From Rachycentron canadum (taxonomy: Eukaryota; Chordata; Actinopteri; Carangiformes; Rachycentridae), in contig CM076654.1 of NCBI GenBank assembly GCA_038496675.1, positions 4,780,228 to 4,844,227 on the forward strand: a stretch of DNA of 64,000 nucleotides, given 5' to 3'. Below are positions 40,501-48,679 of this stretch, piece by piece; positions within the stretch are counted from its first letter, which is position 1; the number at the start of each line of letters is the position of its first letter. The translations under genes were made by a program, and so were the position numbers. The notes beneath the pieces were generated by a model. That model did not search any database. It saw nothing but the letters and a program-made list of their open reading frames with translations, and had not been told where the DNA came from.

Positions 40501-43500
40501 GTGTGCATGTGTGTGTTGACTGTAGACATTGTGTGCACGGTGTGTGGGTGTATAATAAGTGTGTGTCAGCAGCGGATGACTTGGTCGTGACTTCCTTCGG
40601 TGGTTAATTAAGAGAACAGCTCACACCAGGGGCAGATTTGTCACATGGAACAAACCTTTTCCTTCCTGAAATGTGAAAAATTACTGAACTCCTTGTGGAG
40701 TAAATACAGATATACAGATTGATTGTTTTTTTTTTTTTTAAATCCAAGTTAAAAGTCCCATATTTTCTAGTGATTTATTTTATATATGTTATGATCCTCT
40801 ATCTCCTCTTCTGATTGGCTGTTTTCTCTGTGGTGCATGGCCAGGCCAACCATAAGTAACAGATTATAGCCGACTAGCTTGTGTTGTTAAATCAAAACAA
40901 CAACAACAAAAATTGTGTTGTGACATTACAAAACTACAGAGGTCCTGTTGACTTGTTTTGTGTGTCTGATTAAGTTGTGGACATTTCTCAGTGGACTGAC
41001 ACTTATCTACAGTGTCTACTGAACCCAGACCTGCTTCATAATGAAAAAAAATGAGTCCTTTAACTGTAAACATTGGACTAAAGTTCCAAACATAATCTCA
41101 GAGAGGCCAATTATATTACATTTGGGTTTAGTGAATGATTCCTCAAAGGTCTGCCCACACAAGACTACAGTTAATTACATACTGAAAATACTGGTTTTAA
41201 AGTTTGTTTCATGTTTGTCAACCCTGTGATGAGACTGGCTTTCATGCCAAAGTTCATTGCTCCTTTGCTGACCAGGATATCCACATGCCCTTAAAAAGTC
41301 TACAATTATCTAGTTGTGAGGCAGCATAAAGGAAGAAACACCCTCCAGAGACCCGGGTTTAGTTGAGCCTGAGCATAAATAACTCTTGCCTTGGATACAA
41401 GTTTCAGACTATAAATCACAAAGACTGCTGCACATGTGTTGCATTAGATTTAATCCCAATAAATAGTTCTGTATGTGTCAACCATTTTTTTAATAAAAAA
41501 AAATGCTAAAGTCACCATGAAGCAAATTAGAGATGAAAAGAGGTCAGAGAATTAGAGCCAGAGAGAGTTGCTAATGCATCAGTCAAACATTGCAAAATCA
41601 TGTACTGTGTCAAAGGGAAAAGTCTAAAATCACGACAACATTAACACTGTCACGTTAACATCAGCAAAGAGGAACACAGTTCAAGCAAAACCATTTGCCA
41701 ACACTAACGCACTTAGTTTAGTCATCTTTATGTCTTATTTTGGCTCTAATATCTGTTTTGCTTTCATAACAAAGCCTCACAAGGGCCTTTTTTTAAAAAT
41801 ATGATAATAAAGTCAAACATTGACCCTGTCCCATCTTCCACCCCCACAACAGAGCTCCATGAACAGAATGGCCATCCAGGCTCTGGAGAAGATGGAGACA
41901 CGCAAGTTCAAGGCCAAAGGAAAGGGCCAGCGCGAGAGCAGCTGTGGAGCCTCCGATTCACTGAGCAGCAGCTCCACCTCTGACTGCGCCATCTGCCTGG
42001 AGAAGTACATCGACGGGGAGGTGAGAAGAGACGCCCACATCTGCTTAAACTTATCCCCCACTTTGCTTCACACAATGGGCACCTTCAAATCTATGACTAG
42101 ATTAAGCTGTTATTCAGACAAATGAAAGGTTAAAAATAGCTTATATTGCTTTTTGATAGATTTATTTATTTATTATAGTTTGAAATCAAAACTGAAGTCA
42201 GTGTATGTATAGGTAGCTAATGCATCAAACTTAGTGTTTTCTGTAATTCTTGATACTTGGGCTTGGTGACACAAACAGCCTTAAAAAATACAGGTATAAT
42301 GACATAATTGATATACTTATTCATAATAATAATAATAACCCATAATTACCTACAATCCATCTGGCTGTTTCTGATTTTATAAGAAGAAAGGAATGGGTTG
42401 ACCTATTTAGCCAGATAATGTTTTAAAAAAAATACAATCTGCATCCCAGACACTTGATACATCAGACATTTTCCCTAAGCATTTCCTGCACAGCACTTGC
42501 CTTAAAGGTCTCATTAATTGTCTTTAAAGAAGACACTGGTTTGATGTGTGGAGACAAAGTTCAATCAAAATCTGTTAGAAATTGAGCTGCTTCTTTTAAA
42601 TTTTGTACTTTAAATGAAAATCAGTAAAAACCAGATGCACTTCTTACATAGAAGTTACAAAACTCTCTGCATCTACAGTACCATGCACGTGTAAGTGGAC
42701 TATGTCGGAGTCAAACCTCTTGAGTCCAGCGGTGTTAGTGTGGTCATCTACCCACTGAGCTTGTTTTTCCTTTCCATACTCTGCAGACATGAAACATAAT
42801 GCAGTTACATGGACAATAGAATGGAAGTTCCCCTGATGTGCTCGGGGACCGCAGGTCTGCAATCTTCAGTGACGTTCTTTCCGGCGCCTTTTTAGATGTT
42901 TAGTTCAGTCTTTCAGAGCACCTGGAGAGATAGCGGTACCCTGAGTGCACTGGCTTGTGATTATGGTTCCTGTTTTCCCAGTGTGGCCTTCTTTAATTTT
43001 TAAAAGGAGTCATTGTCAAAATATGTGGCCTAATCTCGGACTTTGAGGGTTTACTGTAACAGCATTGCTCATCCTCATTCATGGATGCTGGAGGGACAAA
43101 CCCCAGTGCCCAGGGGGACTTAGCTGGTGTGTGTGTGTTTTTTTTTTTTTTTTTTTTTTTTTGTGGTAATGTGTCTATTCGGTAAGGAGGAGAAGAAAAC
43201 ACAACAAAGCATGGCGCCAGGATTGCACAGAGGAAGTGGCGATATAAAAGGCTGAATGGCATCAAAGCGGTTTTTGAGCACTGAACCAAGCAACAAAAGC
43301 TTGGGTGGAAAAGAGCCCAAAGATGAGTCACATTAAGCCACAGAGTAAAGTATTTATGGCAGTGAAAGAGCTCTCGCTGGAAAAGAATATTATAATTCAT
43401 ATTCATAGTGCTCCTGCTTTTGTGTCTTGGAATTCCTCCATGCCAATTCTCCATCTGAATGCAAAGTGTTGCATTCTTTTCATATCAATCCTCCAGTGTA

Positions 43501-46145
43501 AAAGGCTGTTGTTTGTTTTGTTCCCGAAAGCGTTGACACTGAGCATCAAAGTCGGATTTTGTACTGTGGTGTGGCATCTGGTGAAGAGTTTTGTTTGTGG
43601 CATGATGTGAAGTTGGCTCCTTGCAGTTTAAAAACTTGATTAGACCAACAACCGTCACCACAAAGAGAGGTTCTGTGTTGCTGTGCTGCCACCTACTGGA
43701 CGTTCAACCACATGTTTGTATTCACCCTCTGAGACGTTAAATCCTGTGGCAGTTTATCATCAGGGACAATGTGCAGCTACCAGTAATTGTTATTTGCAGG
43801 TGCAGTCCTTGAAAAACAGCTGAACAGTTTCACAACAACACAGCAGGATCACTGTCCTGCATTTGGCATATTGAAAAGATTACACCATTATATTAAAACT
43901 GTTTACTAGCTATCGCTCAGGAGCAAAAGTCCTTAAATTCACATTCAAGGAATTTTTTAATGCAATAAATTGCACATTCACTCAGGCCTAAGTGTTTGTG
44001 ATCTGGATTGTTGTTGTTCATATAAGGAAAGAAAACATGTTTTTGATCACCTGCTATAAGGAGACATTCTGAAGATTTTAAATGTTAGAAAAAGAATCAG
44101 TCGCTACTGTATTTACTGTTATTAGCACTTTAAAGGCAGCACAGATAAAGTCGTACTTAAAGATTTTGTTGTATTTCTTTCCCCCCCACAGGAGCTGCGG
44201 GTGATCCCCTGTGCTCACAGATTTCATAAGAAGTGCGTTGACCCCTGGCTGCTCCAGCATCACACCTGTCCCCACTGCAGACACAACATCATCGGTGAGT
44301 TTGGTCCAGTGTTTTACTTTGATGTTAAGATGAAATTATTTCATTGTAATGTTACTTTTCTTTGGTGAGATTATAAGTATCGCGTTATATCTCTGCACAG
44401 AGCAAAAGAAGGGAAATCCAGGAGCTGCATGCATGGACCCTGGCAACCCAGTCCACGGACGGCAGCGGGTGGTGCTGCCAGTCCATTATCCTGGCAGGGT
44501 GCACCGAGCTGGCCAGGTAACCGCCTACCCGACCAGAACCAGCATGGACCCCCACGGCAACCCTATCACCGTGCTCACTGTGGACCAGCACCCAGATCCT
44601 CAAGGTCTGTACCCACCCCAATCAACTTCTGCATTTCTCCGGAGTTACCACCCAACCCTCCACCTGGACCACTCGCTCAATCCCCACCACTGTGGATTAG
44701 AGCACCGCGGACCCCCTGCCTACCCAGCACAGCCACATCATGCTGCTTTTAAACGACCGAAGTTTCATGGTCGCAACTTTTCCCGCGCAGCCTGCTTCTC
44801 CCAGTATGAGACTATGTACCAGCACTACTATTTTCAGGGGTTGACTTTCCCTCAACAGCCTGAGGGAGGCCAAGGGCCTGCAATGGCAGGGCAACTTGGT
44901 GGAGGAGGGGCTCACAAGGGCCACCACAGCAGGGCCTTTCAGCAGGGGCTGTTATACCCCACTGTGGTACACATGGCACCTGCCTCATCTTCAAGGATAG
45001 GCGACACCGGCAGCACTTCTGGCCTGAGCTGTTACCATGGCCACCGCTCAGTGTGCAGTGGTTACCTTGCTGACTGTCCCGGTAGTGACAGCAGCAGCAG
45101 CAGTTCAGGCCAGTGCCACTGTTCCTCCAGCGACTCCATGTTGGACTGTACTGAGGTCAGCAACCAGGGGGTGTACGGTAGCTGCTCTACTTTCCGCAGC
45201 TCGCTAAGCAGTGACTACGATCCTTACGTCTACCGGAGTAAGAGCCCGTGTAGGGGCTCTGCAGGGGAAGCAGGGGCTGCAGCTTGCACCACAGTTCCTG
45301 CTGAGGACTCGTCCCCTGCTCCCTTGGGACATGACTGCCTCCAGCTCCCTCCTGGAGCTTCAGGATATAACTCGGGGGACCATCTCTCCAACTGCAGTTT
45401 GGAGCCCAACTACAGCAGTCGCTCATCACTGGAACCCAGGGAGAACAGCAACACTAGCACTACCTCAGCCGGGGCTCCAGAGGCTACCGGAGTAGACAGG
45501 GGAAAACGGGCGCAGGAGGACTCGGGGGAGCTTGGGGCCGCAGCCTGTAGCTGCTGCTTCGAGGTGCTTCCTCCCAATGTGGAGTGCAAAGGGCAGGACT
45601 CGGACCAAGCTGGGCCTCTGGCCTCAGGACGTTGTCACAGGGGGGTGGAATTTCAGAGCTCCACCTCCAAGAACTACTTTGCTCCCGAGCACATTTGCCC
45701 TTCATCAGAGCAGCTGAGCTACGAAGGGCTGCCTTGCTGCTTCTACAAAGAGATGAAGGTCCACAGGGCCACAGCAGGGCGCTACACCGAGGACTATGCT
45801 GTTAATGTGCAGTATGCGCACGCAGACTCAGAGGCCTGCACCGGACAGGGCTGCTGTGAACTCAACCAGAGGATACCCATAATTCCCGAGGACATAGATT
45901 GTGAATTGGGCACAGGGGCAGACACCCAGAGCAGTTTACTGCCCATCAGTGTCACAGTGGAGGCAGAGGTGCGGACAGGGGAGCGGCATGAGCCCAGGGA
46001 TGGGTACTTCACCTCAGGACAGTTCAGAGGTCAGCCATACCCTCAGGAGGAGGAGACCAGGGCTTTGTTTCACCCTCAGCTCCCTGCAGGCCCCACTGCA
46101 TTGGGAGGCAGTTCTTCAACAAATGAGGGAGGTCTGGGTATATGA
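16818..46145 (+). CDS. znrf3: E3 ubiquitin-protein ligase ZNRF3 (5' partial, seven coding exons)
   Basis: ZNRF3 is a plasma-membrane RING E3 ligase that ubiquitinates Frizzled and LRP6 and so damps Wnt signalling; R-spondin/LGR binding relieves it. Exons join as 16818-16940, 36495-36569, 38848-38979, 39986-40096, 41853-42020, 44192-44294 and 44401-46145, all with AG/GT borders and in frame, giving 818 residues. Residues 1-110 are the protease-associated-type ectodomain, about 117-138 the transmembrane helix, and 192-232 a RING-H2 with ligands C192, C195, C210, H212, H215, C218, C229 and C232. A long Ser/Gly/His-rich cytoplasmic tail follows. The first three exons are nearly identical to the human protein as I remember it. 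The signal-peptide exon is off the left edge; human ZNRF3 is 936 residues. RNF43 is the paralogue, but the ectodomain and tail wording fit ZNRF3. The first exon begins with ATG, which may be an internal start in a shorter isoform. Confidence 0.96.
17488..17538. repeat. (TG)n(CG)5(TG)n alternating purine-pyrimidine tract
   Basis: TG units are interrupted by five consecutive CG dinucleotides (17521-17530) and then resume. The whole tract alternates strictly between purine and pyrimidine, the sequence type that most readily adopts left-handed Z-DNA. Confidence 0.9.
17840..17857. promoter_or_regulatory. Perfect palindrome of two TEAD-like motifs
   Basis: GGAATGT (17840-17846), spacer ACCA, then ACATTCC (17851-17857) form an inverted pair of MCAT/TEAD-type half-sites. 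The sequence just upstream contains TTTAATTAAG, a homeodomain-type core. It may be a bound enhancer in the intron. The assignment to TEAD is by motif only. Confidence 0.35.
18335..18657. mobile_element. Non-autonomous DNA element (MITE-like), teleost family
   Basis: The internal text 'gagccgttaggacttctcta' is shared, with small changes, with 28243-28640 ('gagccgtcaggatttatgta'). The right end reads 'aaaatatgggacctttt', the inverse of the 'aaaggtcccatattgt' end at 28246. Both copies also share 'caacaaagcag' and 'tcggccatgc'. No transposase is encoded. The boundaries are approximate. Confidence 0.65.
19000..19105 (-). mobile_element. tRNA-derived SINE fragment
   Basis: On the minus strand 'cctcgtggctcagttggcaa' carries a good RNA polymerase III A box (TGGCTCAGTTGG, complement of 19072-19083). 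It is followed by a degenerate B-box-like region and the 'cccgtctctcccacctcccc' pyrimidine stretch typical of fish SINE bodies. The element is degraded. Confidence 0.55.
19160..19288 (-). mobile_element. tRNA-derived SINE fragment
   Basis: Read on the minus strand, 'agtggtctagaggttaggga' is a tRNA-like A-box region. 'ccaaaaggtcataggccaag' and then 'cccttagcaagacatcaaac' follow, which are typical fish SINE body sequences. It lies directly beside the previous fragment in the same orientation. Confidence 0.6.
23510..23575. repeat. GA-rich tract
   Basis: Interrupted GA/GGA repeats in the intron; purine-only strand for most of its length. Confidence 0.8.
25420..25853. repeat. G-rich minisatellite spanning an assembly gap (N 25448-25824)
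   Basis: The left flank is repeated 'ggtgg' / 'ggggtggggt' units and the right flank is 'gggtgggggtgggggggtgg', the same pattern in the same orientation. The 377 N between them are therefore probably more of the same tandem GGGT-type repeat. Long open frames reported across the gap are not real. Confidence 0.75.
28243..28640. mobile_element. Non-autonomous DNA element (MITE-like), teleost family
   Basis: It begins 'ttttaaaggtcccatattgt' and contains 'gagccgtcaggatttatgta', 'gatgtcacaacaaagcagct' and 'ctcggccatgcccc', shared with 18335-18657. A compact hairpin GAGAGGCT-CCG-AGCCTCTC occurs near its right part. It has no coding capacity. The right boundary is uncertain. Confidence 0.65.
30504..30925. 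mobile_element. Small teleost interspersed repeat
   Basis: It starts 'accatagactgaaaattaa' and contains 'tgattgatagaccccacctt', 'ggtttccaaaagtcaacatg' and 'aaatcaatgggtgacgtaac', wording I recall from a high-copy fish repeat whose ends read CCATAGACTGTATATAA. The identification is by memory, and the class (SINE or DNA element) is not decided. Confidence 0.5.
32047..32069. repeat. (GA)n microsatellite
   Basis: About 11 pure GA units in the znrf3 intron. Confidence 0.9.
33070..33357. mobile_element. Short inverted-terminal-repeat DNA element
   Basis: The left end CAGTGGTGGAAG (33070-33081) is matched in inverse by the right end CTTTCCACTACTG (33345-33357). The left interior 'gaagtcctcagatcccgtac' and 'aaaatactccagcgtg' fit a very common teleost hAT-type non-autonomous element. 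The interior includes a T13-G11 run. I could not identify a clean 8-bp target duplication. Confidence 0.65.
33826..33856. repeat. (GA)n microsatellite
   Basis: About 15 pure GA units. Confidence 0.95.
34104..34113 (-). promoter_or_regulatory. Candidate TCF/LEF site
   Basis: ACATCAAAGG is the inverse of CCTTTGATGT and lies in unique intronic sequence rich in T/A near 34.08-34.12 kb. It is a motif match only. Confidence 0.2.
36495..36569 (+). CDS. znrf3: znrf3 coding exon (ectodomain, residues 42-66)
   Basis: This 75-bp, 25-codon, phase 0/0 exon follows 'atgtttgcag' and ends at 'gaccag|gttggt'. It encodes AKRAVQRGATAVIFDVSENP and then DAIDQ, part of the protease-associated-like domain that contacts R-spondin in the family. 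Confidence 0.95.
36570..38847 (+). other. znrf3: znrf3 intron, 2.3 kb
   Basis: The intron runs from GTTGGT to CTCTGCAG. It contains a 33-base poly-T run at 37474-37506 and otherwise unremarkable sequence. No exon or repeat element was recognised. Confidence 0.85.
37474..37506. repeat. Poly-T tract (33 T)
   Basis: Longest T homopolymer in the window, preceded by T-rich CT sequence. It could be the tail of a minus-strand retroelement, but no element body was recognised to its left. Confidence 0.9.
38848..38979 (+). CDS. znrf3: znrf3 coding exon (ectodomain, residues 67-110)
   Basis: This 132-bp, 44-codon exon follows 'gtctctgcag' and ends at 'ccgagg|gtaaga'. It encodes LNQVAEDPLKRPVVYVKG and continues to QHRPPR, completing the folded ectodomain just before the membrane. 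A C17-A10 homopolymer block begins only about 19 bp into the following intron. Confidence 0.95.
38980..39985 (+). other. znrf3: znrf3 intron, 1.0 kb, with C/A homopolymer block at 38998-39024
   Basis: The intron runs from GTAAGA to CCACAG. A run of 17 C followed by 10 A lies close to the donor. The rest is AT-rich without recognised elements. The acceptor is a tandem CAGCAG (39983-39988). Confidence 0.85.
39986..40096 (+). CDS. znrf3: znrf3 transmembrane exon (residues 111-147)
   Basis: This 111-bp, 37-codon exon encodes QPTEYFDMGIFLAFFVVV and then a hydrophobic stretch ending in KIKLKQRRSQ, i.e. one transmembrane helix (about residues 117-138) and a basic stop-transfer segment. The acceptor is NAGNAG: using the first AG keeps the Gln found in the human protein; the second would drop only that residue. 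Confidence 0.95.
40097..41852 (+). other. znrf3: znrf3 intron, 1.8 kb
   Basis: The intron runs from GTTGGT to CACAACAG. It includes a repeat fragment at 40746-40850. I saw no other exon or element. Confidence 0.85.
40746..40850. repeat. Fragment of the 'gtcccatatt' MITE-like family
   Basis: 'ttaaaagtcccatattttct' resembles the terminal sequence of the elements at 18335-18657 and 28243-28640. 'cttctgattggctgtttt' resembles, in inverse, 'agtcagccaatcagaaga' of the 28 kb copy. Confidence 0.5.
41853..42020 (+). CDS. znrf3: znrf3 coding exon (juxtamembrane and first RING cysteines, residues 148-203)
   Basis: This 168-bp, 56-codon, phase 0/0 exon follows 'cccacaacag' and ends at 'ggggag|gtgaga'. 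It encodes a basic, serine-rich juxtamembrane segment and then SDCAICLEKYIDGE, carrying the first two zinc ligands (C192, C195) of the RING-H2. The RING is thus split by the following 2.2-kb intron. Confidence 0.95.
42021..44191 (+). other. znrf3: znrf3 intron inside the RING domain, 2.2 kb
   Basis: The intron runs from GTGAGA to 'cccccccacag'. It contains a poly-T tract at 43139-43162 preceded by GT repeats, short ATA/AAT repeats near 42324, and no recognised exon or mobile element. Confidence 0.85.
44192..44294 (+). CDS. znrf3: znrf3 coding exon (RING-H2 core, residues 204-237)
   Basis: This 103-bp exon follows a C-rich polypyrimidine tract and ends phase 1 at 'catcatcg|gtgagt'. It encodes ELRVIPCAHRFHKKCVD, then PWLLQHHTCPHCRHNII, holding six of the eight zinc ligands and the Trp/Leu face that binds the E2 enzyme. 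All ligands are intact. Confidence 0.96.
44401..46145 (+). CDS. znrf3: znrf3 last coding exon (cytoplasmic tail, residues 238-818)
   Basis: A 106-bp intron (44295-44400) precedes this 1,745-bp exon, which opens by completing the Glu codon and reads QKGNPGAAC onward to the stop TGA at 46143. The tail is His/Pro/Ser-rich. Conserved blocks shared with human ZNRF3 include LPVHYPGRVHR, CFSQYETMYQHYYFQGL, a Ser run followed by GQCHCSSSDS, SSLSSDYDP and RIPIIPEDIDCELG. The family tail contains the Dishevelled-interacting region needed for recruitment to Frizzled. A short AGC repeat near 45088-45104 encodes part of the serine run. Long open frames on the opposite strand here are shadows. Confidence 0.96.
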
Positions 46146-48130
46146 GCCAGAGAGAAGGGACTCGGTCAAAAATTATGTGTTTGGTACCGTATCAGTCAGT
46201 CAATCATTGAAACCCTCAGTTGCCTTGTTCTAACCTTTGCTCTCTGAGCACTGAATGTTATCATCTTAGATTGTGTGGAGTTCTACTGAAATGGCCTGTC
46301 ATTTCTAGATATACAGTGTATCAAGTTCATTCCTGTGGCCACAAAACGTCTCAGCACCAAACTGCTCTCATAGCAACTGGGACAAAGGGATACTACGAAA
46401 TAAGGATAGAGGTTGGTAACTGAAACTAGAAGTAGGTTGGTATTAGGCATCTATTTGGACACTGTCTGCTGTCATCAAGGATTAGGCCCCGTCAGCGTTG
46501 AGTAATCAGGGCCTATTTCTGCTGAGATTTCTTCAGATTTTGTCAAGAACAAGCTACCTAGGCTCCATCTTTTGTGCAAGAGCTAGGAATCTGAGATTTT
46601 ATTCTCTACAGAAAAAAGTAAACTCTTAATTCACAAACATCTGCATCTACGTGTATACATCTTGTATATGTGCGCACATGAACACTGACTGCCTATAAAG
46701 CTTCAACCACCAACTCAAACAGGTTGTATGGACATAGCTATACCAAAACAGAAAGACATGATTGTTTTTGTTTTTTTTTTTAACTTTTTTTCAAGAGCAG
46801 GGAAATGGGTCTCTAAGCGTCTATGACCCACACATTTCTCTGAGGAGAAGCTATATATATATATAGATATAGATATATATATATATAACAGAAAAAAATT
46901 CATAGAAATGTGAATGCAAGGCTGACACTGGTCTCTATTCAATATAATACAGAATTTGTTTTATGCATTGCATTTCTGTCCAGTAGTGGCCTACCTACCT
47001 GTATGAGATGTGCCAGAGCAACATGAAAGCCTTACGCTGACTGGTAAGCTGTTTGTAGCAATATATTTAAAAAAAAAAAAAAAACTTTTTTTTTTTTTTT
47101 AATGACACTGCACTGCTTTTGGTTGAACTCCAGACCAAAGCAACAGTGTCTCTGGGTTAAAAAAAAAAGAAAAAAGAAAAAAAAAAGATGTCTTCAAAAG
47201 TAGAGTGTAGCACTCTACTTTAGTTTGGAAGCCCTTAAAAGTGTATTTTTACTGTCACTTGCCCAATTTCCTCAATGAGGCTAATAAATATCTATTAAAG
47301 GTTCTAGCATGTATCAAAAGGCCAAAGGAAAGTAGCTGGAAAAGACTCATATTTCATAAGGGTTCCTTATTGTACTGTGACTTTTTTTTTTTTTTTTTTG
47401 AACGATGCAGTTATACATACCACAACGTATCTGTTTGAATCGTATCGTGCCGTGCGTACATCCTTGCGATATCAATGCTTGTCATTCATGCCTTTCTGTT
47501 TGTCCTGCAGACTGTTTTTATACTGTTTCTATGAAATATCCACATTCTCTACACAGAGGAAAACCTTCTGAAATAACCCTATTTATAAGTTAACCCAGTG
47601 CTGTAATCAAATGAGAATCTAATCTTGCCTTTTGCATAGAGATATGTACCTACTGCAAATATAACATTTTGGGGTACTTGAGTCACTATTTAATTTTTTT
47701 TTTTTGTTATTGTTTCTAGCACTTAAGAAGATTAAAATGTGTACAAAAATTAATATTTTTTAATTTTTTAAGAATATAATTATTTTCTGTCATTACCATT
47801 ACAAATGTTTAAAGGCTAGAAATCAATCTGTGTATATTTCTGTACCTGTATAGCAAACACATTTCATAAATGGAAATATGTTCTCTGAATATTTATTTAC
47901 TAATATATTTATCTTTAAGCCATGTCTTATGTTCAGAGTGTATGAACGTTTGAGTTATTTGGTTGCTTTTTATTTTTGAGAAAAATCACTAACATGAGAC
48001 TTTGTATATACATGGTAATTGCACACAAGACGATTAAATCTTCTCTGACCAAAAAACTGATTTTAAAACTTTAGTACCATACAGTTTTGTAATTAAAGTG
48101 TACAAAGATCTGTAAAATATACAGTTTTAT
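46146..48130 (+). other. znrf3: znrf3 3' untranslated region
   Basis: About 2 kb of AU-rich sequence follows the stop codon. It holds poly-A and poly-T runs near 47070-47195, an AT/GATA repeat at 46851-46887, an internal AATAAA at 47283-47288, and a Pumilio-type TGTATATA at 48003-48010. The end is placed after ATTAAA at 48092 and is inferred. Confidence 0.7.
48092..48097 (+). terminator. znrf3: Likely znrf3 polyadenylation signal (ATTAAA)
   Basis: ATTAAA lies in AT-rich sequence and is followed about 50 bases later by GT-rich 'gttgtggtgttctg', a plausible downstream element. The more upstream AATAAA at 47283 is an alternative. Confidence 0.5.
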
Positions 48131-48279
48131 TCAAGTAACTCATGTTGTGGTGTTCTGCTTTTCATTGTCTACACTCCACATTCACTTCTGATTTCATTCT
48201 CATTTTTAGTTGTCATTACTAACTTTATCACGAGCCTCAGGAATAATTCATTAAAATACTGAGATCATCTTTTGCAGGT

Positions 48280-48285
48280 TTTATT
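48280..48285 (-). terminator. coq5: Likely coq5 polyadenylation signal (AATAAA on minus strand)
   Basis: TTTATT on the plus strand gives AATAAA on the minus strand about 290 bases past the coq5 stop. This places the coq5 3' end near 48260, facing the end of znrf3. Confidence 0.6.
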
Positions 48286-48577
48286 ATCCATTTTTAAAAT
48301 TGTAGATGTTACAAAAAAATATTCAAAACTGGACTCAGCAGTTGCCTGAACACTGACACTGCCGATACAGTGAAAACAGATTTTAGTTTGGTAGCATATA
48401 TTCAGCACAGCTTTGGCAAACAAATTATAATAAATACATCCACTGAGCTCCACTTTTCTGTCATTGTGCAGTGGCAGCTGCAGAGTGAATCACTTTGTGT
48501 GAGAACTGTGCAGTCAGTAAGTCACACAGACATAAAATGTCTGATTTTGCTTTGATTAGAGGTTATCGGACCTTATC

Positions 48578-48679
48578 TCACAGCTTGAAACCGGAGTGAA
48601 GAGCAACCACTCCGCCGGTGAGGTTGTGGTACCGCACACGGTAGAAACCTGCGTCTTCAATCATATGTTTGAACTCCTC
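48578..48679 (-). CDS. coq5: coq5 exon 7 (C-terminus and stop)
   Basis: This 102-bp exon encodes EEFKHMIEDAGFYRVRYH, then NLTGGVVALHSGFKL and TGA. The HSGFKL ending is identical to the human C-terminus as I remember it. Confidence 0.95.
   Translation of the reverse strand, partial: EEFKHMIEDAGFYRVRYHNLTGGVVALHSGFKL

Noticed and set aside
44385..46012. Several minus-strand open frames opposite the last znrf3 exon
   Set aside because: Shadow frames of a GC-rich coding exon.
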